In this document: in pieces, positions 11,834 through 22,639 of the stretch
Layout: the number at the start of each line of letters is the position of its first letter
Numbering within the stretch: position 1 is the first letter of the stretch
DNA from: Deroplatys truncata
Lineage: Eukaryota; Arthropoda; Insecta; Mantodea; Mantidae
Direction of reading: 5' to 3'
Assembly: GCA_030765065.1 (NCBI GenBank)
Contig: CM060976.1
Coordinates: 57,024,539-57,088,538 of the forward strand
Length of the DNA stretch: 64,000 nucleotides
Made by a program: the position numbers and the translations under genes
The notes under the pieces: model-generated
The model's database searches: none
What the model was told of the DNA's origin: nothing
What the model saw: the letters and a program-made list of their open reading frames with translations, nothing else

Positions 11834-12592
11834 AATGGGTCGCTATGTTAACACATGTGAAGTTCTGCTATTTGTATGACTACAAGAAAAATCTAATAGC
11901 GTATTAGCAGTTGAAAAAGTTTAAATCTCGGAAGAACAAATGTAATTACTTACATTATGTGGTTTTTTTTCCTGATCTACAGTTTTTGTGTAGCAAGAGT
12001 TTGTCTATTTCTTACACTTTACCAGTTATTCAAAGCTAATTCCAAATGAAGGGTATTTTTCTTAAACATTTGGTATTTCAATAAAAATGCGTTGAGCTGT
12101 GTTTGAGAACATTAAAACTAACGACAAATTTTCTATGTAGAAGGTAATTCATAGTGGGGGACTTTTCTTGAAAATCTTTGTATGGCATCCTTGGAAGATA
12201 CTGAACTTAAATATCAAGTTTGTTAACTTAATAGAGACCTCGTTTTTATGTCTCTCTCTCCCCCTATCTTTCTCACATACACACACGCGCGCGCGACTTT
12301 GTTAAAAAATGCTTCAGAGCATCTATTTCTTGTGACATCTTGATATCAAATTTTTTAGTGGCACATCATATTTCGTATAATTACTATAGTTAATAATATA
12401 TATTTATCATTAAGATAGCATGTATATAAAATTCCGGTTTTCAACAGGACTTTCGTCTCAGCTTTCATTATGCTTTTATGCACCCAAAATAAAATGTGGA
12501 GATATTGATACTACTTCAGTCAAGATTTGTCATGATTAAAAGAAGATAGAAAATTAATCTTTTTATACTATAATATGTAGAGAAAGTCGTGT
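11834..12592 (+). repeat. Repeat A copy with a 184-bp insertion
   Basis: A diverged copy next to the previous one. It shows cctgatctacagtttttgtg, gggggacttttcttgaaaat and a short CA/CG tract. Its 3' end is split: the text runs to tactata at 12382-12388 and resumes after a second tactata at 12566-12572 with atgtagagaaagt. Intact copies read ttactatacgtagtagagaa at this point, so the direct repeats mark an insertion. Confidence 0.75.
12389..12572. mobile_element. 184-bp insert with 7-bp target duplication
   Basis: The AT-rich insert lies exactly between two tactata repeats inside repeat A. I see no inverted ends, tRNA-like boxes or coding sequence. It may be a small non-autonomous element. An illegitimate event is also possible, although the exact 7-bp duplication argues for transposition. 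Confidence 0.5.
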
Positions 12593-12599
12593 TTGTTAT

Positions 12600-13318
12600 T
12601 CCTCAGATATTTTTATTTTCACTACCACGTATTCCACTCCACTCCACGTATTCCACTCAAAATTTCAACACCGCGATTTCAACGGAAAAATATATTCTGA
12701 GGTCCGCTGAATTCAAAAACAGGTTTTTAGAAAAATGTCCGTTGTGTGTCTGTAAATAGCATAACTCAAAAACGAAAAGCCAGATAAATACCAAATTTGG
12801 TATTTAAGTTCAGTGTCTTCGAAAGATACGACACGAAGATTTTCAAGAAAACCCTCCCACCCTCAATCACTCTGTTTATAAAACATATTTCGAAAGTTTT
12901 GATTTTATAAAAAATTACTGTCATGATTTGGATTAAAATACCATATATTAAAGATATTTAAATGACAAATTAAAACGTGTATCTTGAATTATATGGGAGT
13001 ATCCTATGTAGTCTTCTACATTCGGAAGGAATTTTGTATAATTCTGTATAACTGGTAAAGCGACATACGAAAACGTAGTCACGAAAAGAGAAGATCTCTT
13101 TAAAACACGATTTGTTTAAAATAATTTCTTATAGCATCAGCCATTTCCGAGATATCCGTTATTAAGTCCTGTCAACATTCAGAGAGATATTTCCGGGTAG
13201 GTTTATCTCGATTAAAATTAAGTAGATAGGAAAATAAACTTTCGTAAGAATAATTTGTATACCTAGCAATAAGCGACAGGGAGTACAGAAGGTCACGTGA
13301 ATGTATCCCATCAGATTT
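12600..13318 (-). repeat. Repeat A copy, inverted relative to its neighbour
   Basis: Reverse-complement repeat A. Its 3' end lies near 12611 and its 5' signature near 13318 (catcagattt read on the plus strand). Blocks seen are acacgaagattttcaagaaa, aaataccatatattaaagat, cggaaggaattttgtataat and atttccgagatatccgttat. With the upstream copy it forms a tail-to-tail pair. Confidence 0.85.
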
Positions 13319-13949
13319 TCTATTTGATGGCAAGATCGCACCTGAAATATAGACAAATAAAAATAAAATGACAAAACTAAATTGTTAGGTATATCCAAGA
13401 CAGTGCTACAGGATTTAGAGGAAACTTTGCCTCAGTGGAATATTTTATATAAACACTGGTGTATAGTGTGTTAAACAAGGTGCCCCTTTCTTGTACAAAC
13501 AGAACTGGCCACAAGGGTGCGGTATTCACAAGGCCGCAGCAGTGTCCGCGTAATTTGGTCGACGAGAATACACGCTAGAGAGAAACAAGAACACCAACCT
13601 CTCGCATGTTTAGTTTCCCTCACCAACTGCTTCTGGTTTTTTCCCCTAAAGTTCTACACTTCCACAGTACTGATGTTTATTTAGTCTACCTCGGAGGTTC
13701 GGATCTAAATGTGTGAGAGAATTGTCACGTTAGCGTAAGCCTGAAGGCCTTTCTGACACGTAATTTTTTATAAAAGTTTTCGCGTAATCGTTTTAAAATA
13801 TACAGGACTAAACAACCTAATGCTTATCTACTTCAGAATAAAGTCTTCAAAAGTCAACTTATGCACTAAATATATAACAAAAGAGTATAACGTATAACAG
13901 GACAATCTCCCTAAGTAAAAAGCAATGGGTTCACAGCAAAATAAAGTAT
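13319..13949. other. Spacer, nothing recognised
   Basis: About 630 bp without a recognisable gene or repeat. 13500-13700 has higher GC than its surroundings but no open frame of note. Confidence 0.45.
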
Positions 13950-14370
13950 AAGGTAAAAAAATTTGTAAAAATAATATTATGGAACAGATGGTAGAATTTA
14001 AATATTTAAGAGCAATTTAACATATCAAATAATCTCATCAAATAAAACAATGGACGTCTTTAAATGTTTTAGTGAAACTATAAAAAGATGTACGAAAAGA
14101 CAGGATATTAAAATTTTGTAACATAATGTTCAGTGGCAAATATGGGAATGACGCATAGATTATGATAGAGAAAAACAAAAGCAGACTCGAAGTAAATGAA
14201 ATGAAGCTTTTAAGAGCAGTGGCAGGGTATTTGATAGCAGATCACAAAAGAAATGAAGGTATAAGAAAAGAGTTATATATATAATCTAAATGAAGAAAAT
14301 TAAAGAATATAAAACTAAGTGGATAGGTCATCTGCAAAGAATGAACACAGGGACTACTATTTCATTTTAA
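13950..14370 (+). pseudogene. LINE reverse-transcriptase carboxy-terminal relic
   Basis: Fragments in shifting frames match the end of a LINE reverse transcriptase seen in many insects. MEQMVEFKYLRAI near 13980 corresponds to the usual 'FxYLG' block. LEVNEMKLLRAVAGYLIAD with HKRNEGIRKELYI (about 14190-14275) matches the 'AEMKFLRxVxG...RNEDIRKEL' block, and MKKIKEYKTKWIGHLQRM (14288-14345) matches the 'WxxHLxRM' block. Several frameshifts and stops separate them, and the palm-domain YADD box is not present. The element is therefore 5'-truncated, as LINEs usually are, and long dead. I cannot assign the clade from the sequence alone. Confidence 0.65.
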
Positions 14371-14597
14371 GAATTATAAACCAATCGGGAAAATAAGTAG
14401 AGTAAAGTGGTGTATTTATTTGTCGTAAACATTTTACATGTTCAAACTCATACATCGCACAGATCAGATAGCGCATACATACTTATATTGAGCCGTGTTG
14501 GCTCCCTCCTTACAAAATAAATTACGCTGTCGAGTAATCCCGGCGAGAAGGGAATACAACCAGCATCTTACGTTCTACTGCATTATCGGCTGGATCC

Positions 14598-14636
<39 letters not shown>

Positions 14637-15873
14637 TCAACAGAGAGCAGCGTAAAGACTCGGTGTGGCGCTGTTCGAGTTCCTGACGTCAGGTCACGTG
14701 GCGGAAAGCTAGAGCTACCCCGGGCATCGCTGGCAATCGAGAAGTAAGGTTCTAACACCGGATCTAGGGAAGCGCTAGCAGGCACACGCCATTTTTTGCT
14801 TTTGTCTAAATTTACACAAATACCTTTTGTAAGTAATCTGCAAAATCTAAAATTCAAGACCTGTGTCGTATTGATTCAGGTTTTGGAACGAAAGTGAGAA
14901 TAATGTATTTTAAAGCATAACTGTAAAGTTTCGCATCGTAAAGCAATATTGTAACAGAGACTAAAAAACCTGAGGGTGAAATTTCTTATTGTATTTGAGT
15001 CAGTCTATAACGCGGAAATTTGTTAAATGTTTGGCTTTGGTGAAGAATATATAATTATATTGCGGCTGTAAGAAAAGAATTTGTTGAGTTTACATTTACA
15101 AGCCTTTGATTTAATTTATTTACTACTTGATTATATCATTTAAATAATTATAACTTATGGGGAACTTCATGTTTTGAGGTGTTTGTAAAATTGACCCAGC
15201 ACTTTAACATTATGCCGATTCTACGTATTATATCCTTTTAATAACCTTTTCTGTAATTTCATACGTTATTTAAGGTTTAAGTACAACACATTATCTTACA
15301 ATATAATGCACTGTAGTTCATATTTGTCAAAGTATATTCATCACACTGACTTCAAAGTTAATTATATTTACAAGAAATGAAAAGAAAAATACACAAACTA
15401 ACAAAAAAAATCATACAAATAAAACAGAACAGTAACAAGACAAAAACGTGTTCACAAGCACACGCTATTGTTTACAAAATAAACAAATACCCTCCCCTAA
15501 GCCACTAGGCCCGCTTTCACCCTTGACCCTCTTCCTTACACTTGATCTGAGCTGTATAACCTTATGTAAAAAATGCGAATTGATTCCCCCTCCAAAACAG
15601 CAAGGCCCTACCCTTGAGTTAACAAAGGAACCTGGCAGATACGTTCTCCTCAACTGTTGTCTCAGTACAAGGACCAGAATATGAATCCAAGCTTTTTCCT
15701 TTCTTTCCCAGGTGAGGGGCAGATTCTTATGCCTTCTTCGTTAGTAAATTTGATCGCTGGCCATGATACTATTGCAGGATAAGATAAAATGTGGCACGAA
15801 CAGATTATGTAAATGGCTAAAGACAGAATTGTCTAATGCATGGAGAAAGGAGACAGCGCCATTGTATATATAA
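14371..15873. other. Mixed spacer with an AT microsatellite
   Basis: No gene. It contains (AT)n at 14600-14634, flanked by moderately GC-rich unique-looking sequence (14490-14780), then very AT-rich DNA. 15446-15670 is C-rich (tacccttgagttaaca and similar) with short open frames on both strands but no domain. A small palindrome, cgtgttcacaagcacacg, lies at 15447. Confidence 0.45.
14600..14634. repeat. (AT)n microsatellite
   Basis: About 17 AT units without interruption. Confidence 0.95.
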
Positions 15874-16345
15874 GAGCGAGATGGCGCCGTGGTAGCATGT
15901 GAGGCTCTAATTCGGAAGGTCTGGATTCGATTGTCATTGGGCCGGCCACCCTGTTCCAACTGAACTTGTGTGTTTTAGCTGTTTCACTGGGTTGGTAGGT
16001 GAATGCTGGGGTTGATTCTATAATACCGTACATTTTCCGTACCCCATTTGCTTTCATTTCATTTTCTTATGTTTCAGGGTTGAGGGATCGAGTGAATGGT
16101 GGGCGAAGCGTATGGAAATGAAGTTTGCTTTGTGGGAGGCTGCGGTATGCGAGAGGCCCTCACAGAGATCTCTCCGTTGGAAGAGGTAGGCCTGTGAGTG
16201 ATCCTGCTGACGTCAGGGTGTCATATCTGGAGATGTTAGAGACCCCGCCTGCGTCCCTAGCCTGTCACCCCGAATTTGGTCGCCCTCTATATCCTTTGCT
16301 TCACCCCTTCCTCGTAGAGGTTTCAGAGACACAATGATTGTGCGC
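15874..16345 (+). repeat. SINE-B copy with long body
   Basis: Head gagcgagatggcgccgtggt, B-box-like gtctggattcgattgtcatt, core ggttggtaggtgaatgctgg, and the ttcattttcttatgtttcag block. Then comes the ~250-bp body shared with 29.2 and 52.9 kb (gcgaagcgtatgg, gagaccccgcctgc, tttcagagacacaa). An upstream tatatataa is probably chance, since RNA polymerase III SINEs use internal boxes. Open frames here are shadows. Confidence 0.8.
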
Positions 16346-16454
16346 TTCCTGATAATCATAACCATGATCTTGAATGATATAGACAGCATACCAAAGCCAC
16401 AAGAACACGAACAACAAACTGGCTCAGAAAGAACGTGGTTCAAAGTCGATTCTG

Positions 16455-16507
16455 CACTACTACTAACTACTAACTACTGACTACTGACTACTAACTACTG
16501 ACTACTG

Positions 16508-16541
<34 letters not shown>

Positions 16542-16544
16542 TTA

Positions 16545-16576
<32 letters not shown>

Positions 16577-16622
16577 ACTACTACTACTGCTACTGCTGCT
16601 GCTGCTGCTGCTACTACTACTG

Positions 16623-16693
<71 letters not shown>
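16455..16693. repeat. Compound CTA/CTG/ATA trinucleotide array
   Basis: About 240 bp of CTA units with interspersed ctgacta and blocks of CTG (16559-16575, 16596-16610), ending in about 13 ATA/AAT units. The change from CTA to CTG to ATA suggests stepwise expansion and point change within one array. Confidence 0.95.
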
Positions 16694-16695
<2 letters not shown>

Positions 16696-17185
16696 CGCAG
16701 GTTGCAGTCTTATCAGGAGGGGTGGGTGTGTGGGTGCTTGTGAATAATAGGCAGCTCAGAGAAAATGTTGCAAGCTTATGTCATAAAGACCTACTAGGGT
16801 TACTGCAACTCTTATTTCTTTCTTCTGTATAAGCTGGATATGGTTATATTGATACTTGGGAGTTCTTTTTTGCACTCTTCTAAGGTGAACTGGCAGCTAC
16901 CAATTCTCGGCATAGTATTGTGAGTGCAACTGCAACAATTTGAATTCAACCCTGTTGCTTGTCCTTATATTCTACCCAGGATTCTATGGAATGTTCTTTT
17001 CTGGATAAGTCCAGAACGACAAAGAGCAAACGCGGAAAAATGAAGCTGTCAAAACATTCGCCTTCTAGAAAGCGTATAGCTTACCAGGAGCGATTGCCTA
17101 ACAGATTATTGAACAGCGACTAGCGAAACACAGCAGAGCTTGCACACCCAAATCATCATTTCGCGTTTTGTATGAAAGAGAAATA
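16694..17185. other. Spacer, nothing recognised
   Basis: About 490 bp between the trinucleotide array and the next repeat A copy. No gene or family match was seen. Confidence 0.45.
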
Positions 17186-17765
17186 ATTGAAAACCATTAT
17201 CAATTTGTTTCTTCTCCAATGGGGCCACAAAAGAAAAATTATTTGAAACAAAATGTGCTTTAAAGAGATCTACATTTTTTGTGTTGTACGTTTTCGTCTA
17301 TCGCTTAAGGTTTACCGGTTATACAAGATTATTCAAAATTCCATCCGAATGAAAAGGGTTTCAAAGGGTATTCCCCGAAAATTCAAGATATGCATTTTGT
17401 TTGTCATGTAAATATCTCTAATATAAGGTATTACTTTTTCAATGATTTTCTTAAGAAATTAAAAAATTCGAAAATGTTTCATGTAAAGCGTATTTGGGGT
17501 GAGGGATTTTCTTGAAAGTGTTCGTGTTGCGTCCTTGGAAGTTACTGAACTTAAATACCAAGTTTGGTACTTATCCGACCTTTTGTTTTTGAATTGATGT
17601 TCACAGACACACTGATACACACACACGGGCATTTTTCTAAAAAATGATTTTTTTGGATTCAGTGCCTCAAATCACGTATTTCTGTTGAAATCTCGGTATC
17701 GCATTTTTTAGGTGGAATGCAATACCTTCTCTACCTGCTAGGTACGTGGTAGAGAAAGTAAAAAG
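17186..17765 (+). repeat. Repeat A copy, 5'-truncated
   Basis: It starts in the middle of the family (ttgaaaaccattatcaattt) and continues with gctttaaagagatctacatt, cgttttcgtctatcgcttaa, aaatgtttcatgtaaagcg and taccaagtttggtacttatc. After a short CA tract it ends gtggtagagaaagtaaaaag. This is one of the better preserved 3' halves. Confidence 0.9.
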
Positions 17766-18069
17766 GAAGAGCAGAAATCTTTTTACTGAAGGAAAGTTGT
17801 TGTAACCATTCTGGACCAACAGACAAGTCATCGTCTAATTGTTTAGCAATTTGCAATACAAATTTACAAAGTGTTAATTATTACACTTATGATCATACAG
17901 AATTTATTACATAAAGTAGTATTTTATGTGTTTGTTCAAATTAGCATATTCTAACTGCTTCCACTCTGGAAAGTAATAATTTTAAGGCAAATAAAACTGA
18001 AGTGCAGGTCGTATTGACAGAACCGCTGAAATACTTGCATGTTGCGATTATACAAAATACATAACTTAC
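17766..18069. other. Spacer / probable intron sequence
   Basis: AT-rich DNA between a repeat A copy and the splice donor of the candidate minus-strand exon. It would be intron if that exon is real. Confidence 0.4.
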
Positions 18070-18216
18070 CTGAATGATTCTATGATCGTGTACCAACTTC
18101 CGTACACAGTTGAAAATAAATGTGAAGCACATCCCTGAGAGAATGAGGCAGAAGATCACCAGGATGATGATTATGTGATCTGCCATTAGTATTTCCATAA
18201 TTGTCCCGGTCTTCGG
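18070..18216 (-). CDS. Candidate internal exon, single-span membrane protein, gene unknown
   Basis: On the minus strand, a pyrimidine-rich tract ending tttgttacag is followed by 147 bp open in one frame and then CAG|gtaagt, a near-ideal splice donor. The exon is exactly 49 codons with phase 0 at both ends; the other two frames contain stops. It encodes PKTGTIMEILMADH, then a hydrophobic stretch of about 23 residues (IIIILVIFCLILSGMCFTF), then IFNCVRKLVHDHRIIQ with basic residues. This fits one membrane helix with a positively charged flank. I do not recognise the gene, and no partner exon is visible on this strand within the window. A chance open frame is possible, but splice sites, phase and hydrophobic pattern agree. 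Confidence 0.45.
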
Positions 18217-19109
18217 CTGTAACAAATTAAAAACAATCGTTCTTTTTTACTTCTTCACTCACTCTCTCAAGAGCCTTAGCATTGAACACAATCCAAGACA
18301 AATGTTTGGGTTTATAGAATAACAAAACAATTTATTCATGAAGGTCCATCATACCTATCTGATTTAAAATTTCTTATAACCCTTTTGAAGACTAATTTGA
18401 AATGTATTTCAGACAGAAAAAAAGAACTTAGTAGCTCATTGGTAAGTAACCTAGTGATTAGGGTGGTTAAGAAGTGAAGTTTTTGAAATACAGCAACACT
18501 GTGTTTATAACCTTATCATCGAAGGCACTTTTTAAATGGAAAGGTGTACATACATACGGTGGGGATCCTAGCAATTCCGACCTGCTCCAAAATTGTGTTT
18601 GTATTTTATGGTCTTATTTCTTTTTTCTCTCCTGTTATGTATCCTAGTAACTATTCTTATGCGTCACATTTGAATGCGTTGCTAGGTTTAACTGTCATGC
18701 TCGGTTTCACTAACGTATCAGAGGATTTCAGGATCGTCAAGCTGGTGACGGTTAGCAAAACGGAGGCTGCGTTTCCTAAGCTGCATCGTCATTTGGACTC
18801 TCTAAGCTCCCTAAAATTTTGAGGAACCATTTTCCTCCCTTCAAACCACTGATGGTCCATCATGTTTTCTTTATTTAAAGTTATGTAGGTATTTGTGAGT
18901 CGGCATTGGCATTGCTCTTATTTCACTAAATAATGAATATTAATTCGGAGATTCAAATGCTGTTCATCGAGTTTATTAAACTCAGAGATCTAGAATGTGT
19001 AAACCGGTTAGAAATAAGCACTTCTAAGAAATGGATGACAGAGATTCAGGTAATGTAAAAACTATTGCATAAAACTGAATCAGGACTAGTATACCCCACC
19101 AACTTCTAC
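18217..19109. other. Probable intron or spacer
   Basis: AT-rich sequence upstream of the candidate exon on its own strand. A 92-codon plus-strand open frame (18544-18822) has no domain or splice context I recognise. I leave it uncalled. Confidence 0.4.
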
Positions 19110-19545
19110 CAGAACAACAGCTCCTACTACAATGCGAAGGCTTTCACGACCGGAGCTAATTGATAAAATATTAAAATCTTCCGAGCTGTAAGGCCGTGGT
19201 CTAAGGGTAAAATTATTTGCACCTGACGTTTCGGTGAAGTCTTTGGTTACCATCTTCAAGATGATAACCAAAGAGTTGACCGAAACGTCGGATGTAAATA
19301 GTTTTAGCCTTAGACCACGGCCTTACAGCCCAGATTTTCATATTATATCGTGTTGCTACTAGCCTTAAGACATTTTCTTCACGCTGTCTACAAACATATG
19401 TTGAAATGTAACGTGGTTATCCGTTCCTGTCACTCTTCTGAGGATGTCCTCCATAACGAAACAGCAAGTTTCAGCAGTTTTATTCTTCGACTACGGCCTC
19501 AAAACCGGAAGAAATGTATTTATAATACTGATGACTACAACAATT
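19110..19545. repeat. Penelope-like repeat block with inverted and tandem units
   Basis: Two units face each other around 19257, forming a ~150-bp inverted repeat (19183-19333). Each arm carries cgaaacgtc and gaccacggcc on its own strand. A third, more worn unit follows on the plus strand (19435-19540) with cttctgaggatgtcc, cgaaac and ctacggcctc. The minus-strand arm extends into gctccggtcgtgaaagcctt, which has its match at 22775-22797. The pattern of a hammerhead-like motif in mixed tandem and inverted terminal units is typical of Penelope-like retroelements. No reverse transcriptase is present here. Confidence 0.5.
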
Positions 19546-21339
19546 TCAGAATTCCCGATGTGTGATGATAATTTCAAAACAAAGCATTCAAAGTATTGCT
19601 TCCTTACGTTCGTACTATTTTAGGTATCGGGGCGGTGATAAGACTACAGCAAGTATTTAAACTTTTACGCAGTTACATTTTTCTGTCGTTGAAGGCACTA
19701 TTACTTGTGCACATGTATCCGTTTATCACCCGGTTGAGGCGTGCAGAAAGTATAGTTTTCCAGACAATCTATAATGTGTTTACCAATTGCGAATATTGTA
19801 GTATGGTTGTGTGATTTAGTGCGACAGCTGTATGTGTAAATCAGAATTGTGGAAGCTGATTGAAATAGACAAATACAAAGAAAAGGTATTTAATGCGGAA
19901 GTATTTTTACTTTCCTTTGGCCAGACCGTCCTTTATTTATCCCAATCAACGTTTAACGGTATCCCATAGGACAGTTTGGGCCAAGGTGAAACGAAAGATA
20001 AGTAACAGGTAAAAATTATTTCCCCAACAGTAATGTTAGGAAAGAAACTTAACAGGGGACTTATTGCTGCAGAAATTGAACGATATAACGCTTGGGGGCG
20101 CATCGCTGTTACCGAAACAGACTGGCAGAGTTCTAGCAAATACTCTTATGTGGACAAAACGGTGCAAGGGAGTAACAATAATAGGGAGAAGGACAGTTAT
20201 CGACAGCGTTAGGAGACGTCAGCAGCGACTCCTCATTTTCCTCTTCCTCCTTCTGTGAAAATGTGTTCAGTTCTTAAGGACGCATCACTTGAGATGAGTT
20301 CATATTCTTAATAAACTAAATATGACACTCCAAGCTGAATAACTAAAGCGCTGGTTTTTACAACAATGATAAGGATTTCTGCCAACATTAGTTAAGAGAA
20401 AACAGCATCCAAAACTGCCCGTTATAGGCATCAGGGAAGTGCAAAGACTCAAACCATTTATACATCCCTCTTATAAATTTAAGATATTAAATAGACATTG
20501 TTTTATTGAAAATAAACACATATTATATACGATTAGAGAATTTATCATAGAAGCATTAAAGCACAAATTTTAAACGAAGGAGTGATTAAATTGCGACAAT
20601 GGTAAAAATTATATATATTTTTTTGCAATCGTATAAACTAGAATTTTCTCTTTAATTTGATATACGTATATTTTATCATTGTAGGCAAAATAATTATATT
20701 TTAAATACATTTTAAAGCTGGTATTGCATATCTCGTTTTATATTCTGATTTCTGCATCACTTTACAGAAAAAGTCATAACTCTTTAAAGTAGAGATGTAA
20801 ATTTTAGCACATATTTTACAAGAACGTTTTCTGTACGAATTGATACCACTGTTAAATATGGCAGTTTTTGTATATGCAAGCAATGTGATAGTATCTTTTT
20901 TTGGGGGGGCAAAAAGTTATTTTTTTTTTCTCCATTCTTCCTAATGAACACCCTTTCTGGAGTGAGATTTTCTAATATAAATGTCTGTTTTCCTAGAAAG
21001 TACTGAAAACAGCTGAAGAAATTTTTAATGATGAGTATTTCACTCTTATTATGTCATACAACTTTCAGTAATAAAACGGTACGGATACACTGTTTCATCT
21101 AATCACTAATCGTCAATTTGTTTCCACATATTCAACTGAAAATGAAATTTAGTTTAATAAGTAAATTAATATTTAATGGCTTTTATTTTTTCAAATCCAT
21201 ATATTCTTTCTTCCGACTGTGAAATAATGAATTAAACACCAAACGAGTTTTGATTTTCATATTTTGTGTTAATAACTTAATTTGTTCTTTTTTTAAAAAA
21301 ATTAAATACTGACAAAAGTTAAAATTAAGTTGGGGTTTT
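19546..21339. other. AT-rich spacer
   Basis: About 1.8 kb without a supported gene. 19600-20260 has short open frames on both strands with no domain. 20460-21330 is very AT-rich. Confidence 0.45.
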
Positions 21340-21620
21340 ATTTATGGACGAACTTCAACTGCTGTGGTCCTTAGCGTCGCATTGTATATTGGGCGTGAAA
21401 GCCCGGTAATTTTGCTCAGAGACCTCTTTATCAGGATTGAGGTTCTTTTACGTTCCGTAAATCTACGACATGTGACCACCGGTTTTACTTCCCTTACGAA
21501 GGAAGCCATGCTAAGGAATTTTACGTCCGAAAAAATCCATCGCCCTCCGCCGACTTTGAACCGGTGGCCTCGGGAACTAGAGACTAGCATGATAACCACT
21601 ACACCACGGAAGGCGACTGA
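21340..21620 (-). repeat. SINE-C copy
   Basis: Read on the minus strand from about 21617: tcgccttccgtggtgtagtg (A-box region), ggttatcatgctagtctcta, B-box-like accggttcaaagtcg, then ggagggcgatggattttttc. The body then runs to ctgagcaaaattaccgggct. It aligns with 11375-11656 along its length and better preserves the tRNA-like head. A weaker partial copy lies at 32463-32600. Confidence 0.85.
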
Positions 21621-22192
21621 AAAAAGTTAACCAACATTTTGTATCATAGAAAAAAGACCCTATATTCTTTAATACAGCATAGTGTATCTAAATCACTGAA
21701 CTTTTCTATACCAGTAAAATTTTTTGTAGGATATCTGAGACGGTTTCTGAAATAATGGGTCATGGAGTTCTAAAATTTAATACTGGCAGGACAGGCTTTT
21801 AATCTGAGTGTGTGGCGCAATTATTTAGTAATGAACCCATTCATTACTAGTGAAATAGCGAAAATATTTTTGTGCAACCAAGGAGAAACGTAAAACTCTA
21901 AGCTGAGCAACATTAAAAAAAAGAAGAAGAAGAAAGAAAGAAAGCAAAAAAAAATTGGACGTAAGCAACGACTTATATCTAATTTGAAACGAATTCCATA
22001 CCTGAAACCTAACTTAGAGCAAAATGCCATAATGCAATTTGAGTTCACAGCACGAATGACGTGTAACTACAGGGAGTGATGTGAAAAATAAAAATACTCG
22101 GGTAAAGAATACACTGTTTAAAATAATTCCTTTCAAATAAAAAGATAGCTTTGATACACTAATTAATTATTTTTCCACACAAGACGTTTTAG
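21621..22192. other. Spacer, nothing recognised
   Basis: AT-rich DNA with a purine-rich aagaag tract near 21920-21955. No gene seen. Confidence 0.45.
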
Positions 22193-22565
22193 GAAAAGGT
22201 TGAAAAGGTGAAATCAGACTGAAAAATTCAATGCCATAGCCGGGATTTGAAGCATAGTTTTGCGGTTTTCGTCCGGTTGCACTAACCAACTGAGCTACCA
22301 TGGCAGAATATTAAATTCCCAAACTTACTGGCATTTAATGTCGTGCCGGCATGTTGCCCTGGTAGCAGTCTCCGTCCAGTTGCTCTAACGAACTGAGCTG
22401 CCACGGTAACATATTGAATACGATTCAGCTGGGGAATTATGTCATGTCGGCATGTTGCCACGGTAGCTTAGTTGATTAGAGTATCCAGGAAAAAACCAGA
22501 AGATCCGTGGCTCAAATTACGGCCATGGCATTGAATTTTTCAGTCTGATTCTTTCTAGCCTTAAT
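22193..22565. repeat. SINE-E: three tRNA-like units in a foldback arrangement
   Basis: Three tRNA-like domains lie within 300 bp. 22232-22305 (minus) can form a near-complete acceptor stem and has tagctcagttggttagtg (A box) and cttcaaatcccgg (B box). 22351-22412 (minus) has cagctcagttcgttagagc. 22453-22530 (plus) has tagcttagttgattagag and ggctcaaattacgg. The flanks ggcattgaatttttcagtct (plus) and their complement at 22215 make the outer arms an inverted repeat. The D-arm text resembles an Ile- or Ala-type tRNA ancestor. The anticodon arms do not fold well, so I read this as paired SINEs rather than genes. A tail fragment recurs at 38474-38536. Confidence 0.6.
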
Positions 22566-22639
22566 ATAATTACATTTACTCGAGTACCTTTCCTACGCAT
22601 TTTCTGGTAAAGAAAAGCTATCATTAATATGTAGCATTC

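Noticed and set aside
22232-22305. Real tRNA gene on the minus strand
   Set aside because: A and B boxes and an acceptor stem are present, but the anticodon arm does not form and similar units recur nearby as SINE parts.
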